Below, piece after piece: positions 59,173 to 64,000 of a stretch of DNA of 64,000 nucleotides. Below the pieces are notes generated by a model that worked only from the letters and a program-made list of their open reading frames with translations, was not told the origin of the DNA and did not search any database. Source of the stretch: Saccharum officinarum (Eukaryota > Streptophyta > Magnoliopsida > Poales > Poaceae); the NCBI GenBank assembly GCA_020631735.1, contig CM036188.1:16410214-16474213 (forward strand). Direction: 5' to 3'. The position numbers were made by a program, and so were the translations under genes. Every line of letters begins with the position of its first letter. Within the stretch, counting starts at the first letter, position 1.

Positions 59173-60670
59173 GGCCTTTCTCAAGAAAAACCTGGATTTG
59201 GGCAGTGTGCAAACGATTGGTATAGTCTAAATACTCCGCAGTCCGCACAGGCCTTTTGTGTAAATACTACAAACCAAGTGTCTTATATAGCAGGTGAACA
59301 TTCCATGACTATAGCAGACAGAGTTGTGCCGCCATTTAATTTATAGTCATTATTTGCACCTGCTCCTTATAAGTTCCTGGCTTCCGGCATAGTCAGGCCC
59401 ATGCCAACATTCAAACTAGCTGTAGTGGATTCTCGTGGAACTGGGAGACATTCGGAATTCAAGAGTAACAGTCGCATCCATAGTAGGTAAGTTCTCAGAT
59501 AATCACAAGCTTGTTCTTGAAAATATTGACCATGCATGCTGCAAGTACGTGCCATATATTCAGGCTTGTAGATCATGTAGTACATAGTGTCCTAGCATTT
59601 TTTGGACTCCATTACATATGTTTCAAAATACTTTAGAGTTAACACTCCGTTTCATCAAGGTTCTTAGCACGACATGGTTTCTATTAAGACTACATTACAT
59701 ATGATTCACACAGGCTTCTGGTTTTCATCTGTAGCTTCCATATGAGATCCCCAAATTGTGTTCAGTGATGCAGCCGTCCATGGGTACTCTGTTTTACAGA
59801 GGTAGTAGGTATTAGGCTGTGAATTATGTACGTGTGATCTGCCACTTTTGAACTTGAAGGAACAAGGAAATAAATAGTTCAGAGGCACATCAATAATCTG
59901 CTAAGGTCTGCTGGAATTCGACTACCTATAGATACCAGATAGCATGGGCATTTTTATGTGCATCTAATAGTTACTCTGTTGGAATCATATATATTTCAGA
60001 GTGCAATTCAATATAAATTATTCTCCTATCTTACATTATGTTCTTTTTAATTTATGGAAACTAAAAAGTTTAGATTCAGCATCTAAGACACCTTATCCTT
60101 GGATGAATACTTGAATGCCATTACCATGGTAGACTAAAATTGGATAGACTAGATCGCCAGAGTCTCAAGTTGGGAATGCTTTTGTATGATCAGGTCTTTC
60201 CTTCCAAAACATGCCTTAGCACGTGTTTTTTTTTTGTGAGAAGAGCACATGTTTCATTGAGAGGATCGAAAGTTAGAATACAATGGAAAGGCGAACATGA
60301 TGCTATCCTAGACAGCAAGTAACTATCATAGGTAGCTAGATGGGCACCCTAGGAAACTGAAGCAGGAAGCACAACCCAATAACCATCTGCACCCACCAGA
60401 AACATGGATTACGAGCACATGGCATGAGCAAGCTGCCACGGACGGGCGGGCTATGCGGTCATGCACGGACTCGCGTGCAGCGTGAGTGAGCGGCCACAGG
60501 CGAGAGCAGCGTGTGGCCGAGGACTAAGCCTAGCCACTGGAGGAGTTCCGCTGACAGTTGCAACCAGCTGTGATCATCATTCGCCAGACTAGTTCTGGAC
60601 GACATCCTTTTTGGCATTGTCTAGTAGCTTCTTCCCTGCTGCCTCCCATTTCTATCAAATCTTCTCATGC
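59173..60670. other. No recognisable gene
   Basis: Mostly AT-rich, with a short GC-rich patch (about 60420-60550). The open frames are short and unlike known families. No RNA gene was seen. Confidence 0.4.
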
Positions 60671-60673
60671 TAA

Positions 60674-60903
60674 GGCCCCGTTTGGTTTGGAGGAGTTAAA
60701 GTTTAACTCCCATCACATCAATGTTCCCTCAAATGCATGGAGTACTAAATGTAGACTAATTGCATGCATGTCGGCACAGATTAGGAGTAATTTACGAGAT
60801 GAATCTATTAAGCCTAATTAGTCCAAGATTGAAAACTTTTTATCAAATAAGACGAAACTGCTACAGTGTTTGTTAAACTTTAACATCCAAACCAAACCGG
60901 GCC
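60674..60903. mobile_element. Tourist-like MITE (PIF/Harbinger)
   Basis: Inverted ends GGCCCCGTTTGGTTTGGA and GGCCCGGTTTGGTTTGGA (complement of right) are flanked by TAA (60671-60673 and 60904-60906). At 230 bp without coding capacity it fits a very common grass MITE class. hAT assignment was considered, but no 8-bp duplication is seen. Confidence 0.85.
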
Positions 60904-61162
60904 TAAGTTGATGCACCTGAGTACCTATGCCTTACACGTACAAATCGATGTGCACCAGCCTCCTATATATCATTGTCATGGGACAAGATAACTATGATGT
61001 AGAGTACATAAAAGGTGACTGGACAATTTAATATACCATACCAAAGCTAGGTGTGTGGCTATAAATAAGAACATAAGCCCAAGAAAATAGAAAACATGGA
61101 TTATATCAAGGAAAACTGATCAGTTGTTCCGAACTTGGAAATTTAGTGCACCGTAACAGGAC

Positions 61163-61427
61163 CACTACTATAAAAAGGGACGTCAAAGTGATTTTGGGAA
61201 GTTGTTTTAGAGGATCCTCTGCCAAAGGATATGTGGAGAAATCGGCCATTATTTAAAGAGGTGGCAAAGGAAACATCTCTCAAAATGATTTATAGAAAAA
61301 TAAACAACTGCCGTAAAATAAAAAAAATTTATTTGCATGTTACTAGTCATGTAAGTATTTGCAGCCATGTGTCTCCTACTATTGGAACCAAGATCTCAAA
61401 CCTCGTGTGTATGTGTTTTTCCTAGTG
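61163..61427. mobile_element. Possible small CACTA-type MITE
   Basis: The left end CACTACTATAAAAAG and the complement of the right end CACTAGGAAAAAC are similar. Flanking triplets are GAC and GAG, one base short of a match, so the call is tentative. Confidence 0.3.
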
Positions 61428-61764
61428 GAGTAAAGGTTATTTCCAGTGTCTAATGCGAAAATAATATAAAAAAGTACATAAGGAGTCCATGATGGAACTG
61501 GCAAATATGTGAAACCCAATTTTGGGCATGGCAAATTGTGTGGATCAAATGACTTGCTTCATTGTAGGAAGATAGGTAAACACCTCACACCCTCTTAGGG
61601 GGGTGACCTTTCATAAATATAGCCCAATGGGCTGGGTGTACAACATGTCCAAATACAACGTATATAGGACTAGACTATACATGTCTAATACCTGCCTGTA
61701 GTCGCAGCGGGAGGATCCCGGACACATAGACTGGACCTAAAAATCAGTGAACAACTATATAGGT

Positions 61765-62045
61765 AAGCCCTTAGTCATGATGTCTATGAACTGATGAGTC
61801 GACGGGACATGGAGCACCCAACCCTATCCCAAGGCAACCTGGTCGCGGATGAAGTTAATGACGATCTCGATGTGCTTCGTGCGACAATGGTGGATAGGAT
61901 TAGTGGTCATATAGGTGGCGCTAACATTGTCACTAGGGACAACAATTGCTCTATCGAATTTGACGCTCTTGGTCTTGCTGTCAAGGATATCTTGACCCAA
62001 CGCGTGATGCTTTGCTGCAATAGTACTAGCGACATTTACACCATA
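61765..62045 (-). pseudogene. pol: Ty1/copia RNase H C-terminal relic
   Basis: The minus strand reads DNVSATYMTTNP, then RTKHIEIVINFIRDQVALG, a stop (TAG near 61824), then VLHVPSTHQFIDIMTKGL. This is the conserved end of copia pol RNase H (the RTKHIE and THQ-D-TK blocks). Upstream parts of pol are absent. A GC-poor region beyond it (61430-61760) could be the matching LTR, but no borders were recognised. Confidence 0.8.
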
Positions 62046-62047
62046 CC

Positions 62048-62161
62048 CGCTGCACCTTCCAATTAACAAGGCGGTTTAAGGCATGATTAACCATGACCTT
62101 TGTTCGGAACCGCCTCGGTTAATCCAAAATGCCCACCTCGGTTAAGTTTTGTGTAGTAGTG
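62048..62161 (-). repeat. CACTA terminus related to the 48972-50079 element
   Basis: It ends GTTTTGTGTAGTAGTG, the complement of CACTACTACACAAAAC, preceded by CCTCGGTTAA twice and GGCGGTTTAA, the subterminal words of the 48972-50079 family. No left end of this family was found nearby, and it directly abuts the copia relic. Confidence 0.6.
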
Positions 62162-62439
62162 GCCAGCCTCGCCATGATGTCTAATTCAAGATGCAAGTGG
62201 GCCGGTCTGCAGACACCTGCAAGCCGCCGCACCTTGCCGCAAACACGATTTGCAGGCATTGCAGGTGTCCGCTTGCTGCAAGCCTGCTGGCCGCAACAGC
62301 CCACTAGGCCTAGTGGCCAAACCTGCAAGGCCTAGTTGGACCCACAAGGGTTTTTTTTTAATGAGAGCAATAACACCAGATTAATGAACTATTTTACTCA
62401 CGTATAAATTTCACCAAATCATACAAAAAAACAAATTAC
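62162..62439. other. No recognisable gene
   Basis: A GC-rich stretch with CTGCAAG/CTTGCAG words (about 62200-62330) followed by AT-rich sequence. Nothing further was recognised. Confidence 0.35.
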
Positions 62440-63163
62440 TACCAAAATAACTCATCCTCAATATTGTAAAACTGCATTGTCGAATGTAATGCTAAATAAC
62501 TTGTCCTCAATATTGTAAAACTGAATAGTCCTCAACATTGCAGTATAGAGATTAAAACCATCATGTGGTTTTTACCACACAAAATCTAATTATCCTTTTT
62601 TGAACTTTCCAATCATCATCTATATAGTGGCAAGTGATGCACATGTAGCCTATGTTCTAATTGGAAGTCAACAAATCAGCTGTCAATGAGAATCTGAAAT
62701 TACAGTTCTCAAGCATTTCTCTCAGCGCTGTTCGGTGGTTCTTATAGGCTTCTAAGCAGTTTTCCTTAATTGTTGTCCTAGATACGGTTTTTGTGAGTGG
62801 ATTTAAGCTAGCTGAATAGCTACGCAATCCATCATACTCCACAAAAGAGAACGGGAGCTCATGTAGTACAATCAGACGAACAAGCTCACATCGAGTCACT
62901 TTAGGGTCAAACCTCCAGTAATTAGTGAGAATAGCTGACTCGGTTGAGACTGATGACTGTAACTTATCAACTAAATCATGCATCTTAAGCCTTGGCTCAC
63001 AAATTTCCAAATGTCTACGCATATGGCTAGTCCCAAAAGTACGAGCAGCAGCAAATACCTCATAGCAGTGCTTACATCGGCTTTGTATGACTTTACCATC
63101 TTGATAGATGGAATCCATGTCCTTCCAAATAGCAGATCTCAAGTTTCTCGGTTTACCTATCAA
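62440..63163 (-). pseudogene. hAT transposase relic with BED zinc finger
   Basis: From 63163 on the minus strand a 168-codon frame holds a BED-type zinc finger (about residues 13-53: W13, RCKHC, then HMRRHLEIC). A hAT N-terminal segment follows with ELPFSFVEYDGLR (about 108-120), SRTTIKENCLEAY and SLTADLLTSN, where a TAG stops it at 62657. The same frame continues after the stop with NIGYMCITCHYIDDDW. A shifted frame then gives AMLRTIQFYNIEDKLF and TFDNA, the region of the first catalytic Asp. Similarity ends near 62447. An AG at about 63160 suggests a splice acceptor, so an upstream exon is likely. It is RICESLEEPER/ZBED-like. Confidence 0.85.
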
Positions 63164-63663
63164 TATTAAATATAAAATAATTAGTTAAACATGACAAAAG
63201 AACATAGTTTAACTGTACAAACATTATGCCGGAAGAAAATAGTCTCTACATGATATAAAAGCATAGCCACTGTAACTTTTTAACCATTGGCATTCTATAA
63301 TTTTTCTGTGTAATCTGTGATGAGAAGTTTCTATGCAAATGTAGAGTTCTGAATTTGAACTTTTGCTACCACAACATCAAACCTGAAATCTGAACTATTG
63401 CTACCACCACACAATGGTCACTACACAGTATATATGAGAACAAGTATTGAATGATGGTGGGGATACATCTGAACTGTATTGACTAACAACCCAAATAATC
63501 CAAGCATGGCAACAACATCAACTTGATATTTCTTCACAACTAGTCATACAACAGTCCAGTAATCCAATAAAGTTACATTAGTGATTTATGAGTACTGGTA
63601 CGCCTTCACAACTAGTCAACCATAGTGTGCAATGAAGATCAATGTTTCAGGTTCATTACATTC
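63164..63663. other. No recognisable gene; possible intron
   Basis: AT-rich sequence between the hAT relic and the SR-rich frame. It could be an intron or promoter of the hAT gene. No motif was identified. Confidence 0.35.
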
Positions 63664-64000
63664 TCAAATAGGAACCATCCAGACAAAAAGTTGAGGTCCG
63701 TAATTACCATGGTCATGAGAGCCTAAATGAGCAGCTCCACTCCGTGGGCTGCGTGCAGGTGACCTCCGCGGGCTGCGTGATGGTGACCTCCAAGGGCTGT
63801 GTGATGGTGACCTCCGTGGGCTGCGTGATGGTGACCTTCGCAGGTCGAGTGCCGGTGACCTCTGCAGGCCAAGTGACGGTGACCTTGGCCGCACAACCAA
63901 TGGAGACACTATTAGTCTCGTCATTGGGGACCTCGTCACCACAGGAGAGTTGAGCTTCCTTGCCATTGGAGGCTTGAACCGCTTGGTTACCGAAGGCTTA
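63664..64000 (-). CDS. SR-rich open frame, incomplete at the window edge
   Basis: The minus-strand frame is open from the window edge to a stop at 63664. The first Met in the window is at 63966, but coding may begin outside. The centre is a repeat of the octapeptide RSPSRSPR and variants, encoded by the 24-bp minisatellite at 63746-63889. The C-terminus reads HDHGNYGPQLFVWMVPI. RS repeats recall splicing-factor tails but are low complexity and can arise from a minisatellite alone. It could be an upstream exon of the hAT gene. No function is assigned. Confidence 0.4.
   Translation of the reverse strand, partial: KPSVTKRFKPPMARKLNSPVVTRSPMTRLIVSPLVVRPRSPSLGLQRSPALDLRRSPSRSPRRSPSHSPWRSPSRSPRRSPARSPRSGAAHLGSHDHGNYGPQLFVWMVPI
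63746..63889. repeat. 24-bp minisatellite, six copies
   Basis: Six consecutive 24-bp units follow the pattern GGGCTGCGTGATGGTGACCT plus CCGC. The first four are near-identical and the last two more diverged (AGGTCGAGTG and AGGCCAAGTG starts). The unit length is a multiple of three. Confidence 0.95.

Noticed and set aside
60674..60903. hAT-type MITE
   Set aside because: No 8-bp target duplication; TAA on both sides fits Harbinger/Tourist better.
61163..62161. One CACTA element with ends at 61163 and 62161
   Set aside because: Flanking triplets differ (GAC and GCC) and only the right end has TTAACCGAGG words.
63746..63889. CRISPR-like array
   Set aside because: The 24-bp units are directly tandem with no spacers, and this is a plant nuclear sequence.

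Overview
This window is transposon-dense nuclear DNA from a grass (Poaceae, probably a panicoid or close relative). The evidence is a Tekay-type chromovirus with multi-kb LTRs, a Tat-lineage Ty3 retrotransposon, several CACTA transposons with CACTA termini and 3-bp target duplications, Tourist-like MITEs, and GC-rich blocks inside otherwise AT-rich DNA. I found no convincing single-copy host gene. All recognisable proteins belong to mobile elements, and most are broken.

Layout. 1-3279 is one arm of a near-perfect inverted repeat; the other arm is 44899-48173, directly after a 100-N assembly gap (44799-44898). 3293-4191 is a decayed copia gag. 5271-5418 is a perfect 148-bp palindrome. 5900-8560 is old, internally duplicated AT-rich DNA, and 8728-8972 is a CACTA-type subterminal array. 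9843-32714 is element A, a Tat-lineage retrotransposon (817-bp LTRs, target duplication ACAGG). Its gag is split by element B (13301-23711), a minus-strand Tekay-type chromovirus with about 2.87-kb LTRs and target duplication TAATC. 33340-34200 is a mixed direct/inverted repeat patch. 34280-37012 looks like a lone LTR of another retroelement, joined to element C (37013-44798), a decayed relative of B truncated at both ends. 48972-50079 is a short CACTA element, 52162-52847 a Harbinger-like element, 53861-59169 a CACTA element carrying only a TNPA-like gene, and 60674-60903 a Tourist-like MITE. The right end holds relics of a copia RNase H and a BED-finger hAT transposase, plus an SR-rich ORF with a 24-bp minisatellite.

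How the parts relate. Element A carries gag-protease-RT-RNase H-archaeal-type RNase H-integrase on the plus strand. Convergent to it is an intron-containing antisense gene with a plant mobile domain (PMD) and coiled coils. A is also densely studded with ATCGGC/GCCGAT motifs, often in inverted pairs. By eye its LTRs differ by about 2%, and it has lost an RT catalytic Asp and the integrase catalytic Glu. B inserted later: its LTRs differ at about five substitutions and two indels over 2.87 kb. Yet B lacks gag and the protease active site, so it was probably mobilised in trans. It keeps an extra ORF (ORF0) between the primer-binding site and the missing gag. C retains gag and protease but carries repeated CAG-to-TAG stops.

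All similarity and age statements are readings by eye; no alignment or database search was run.
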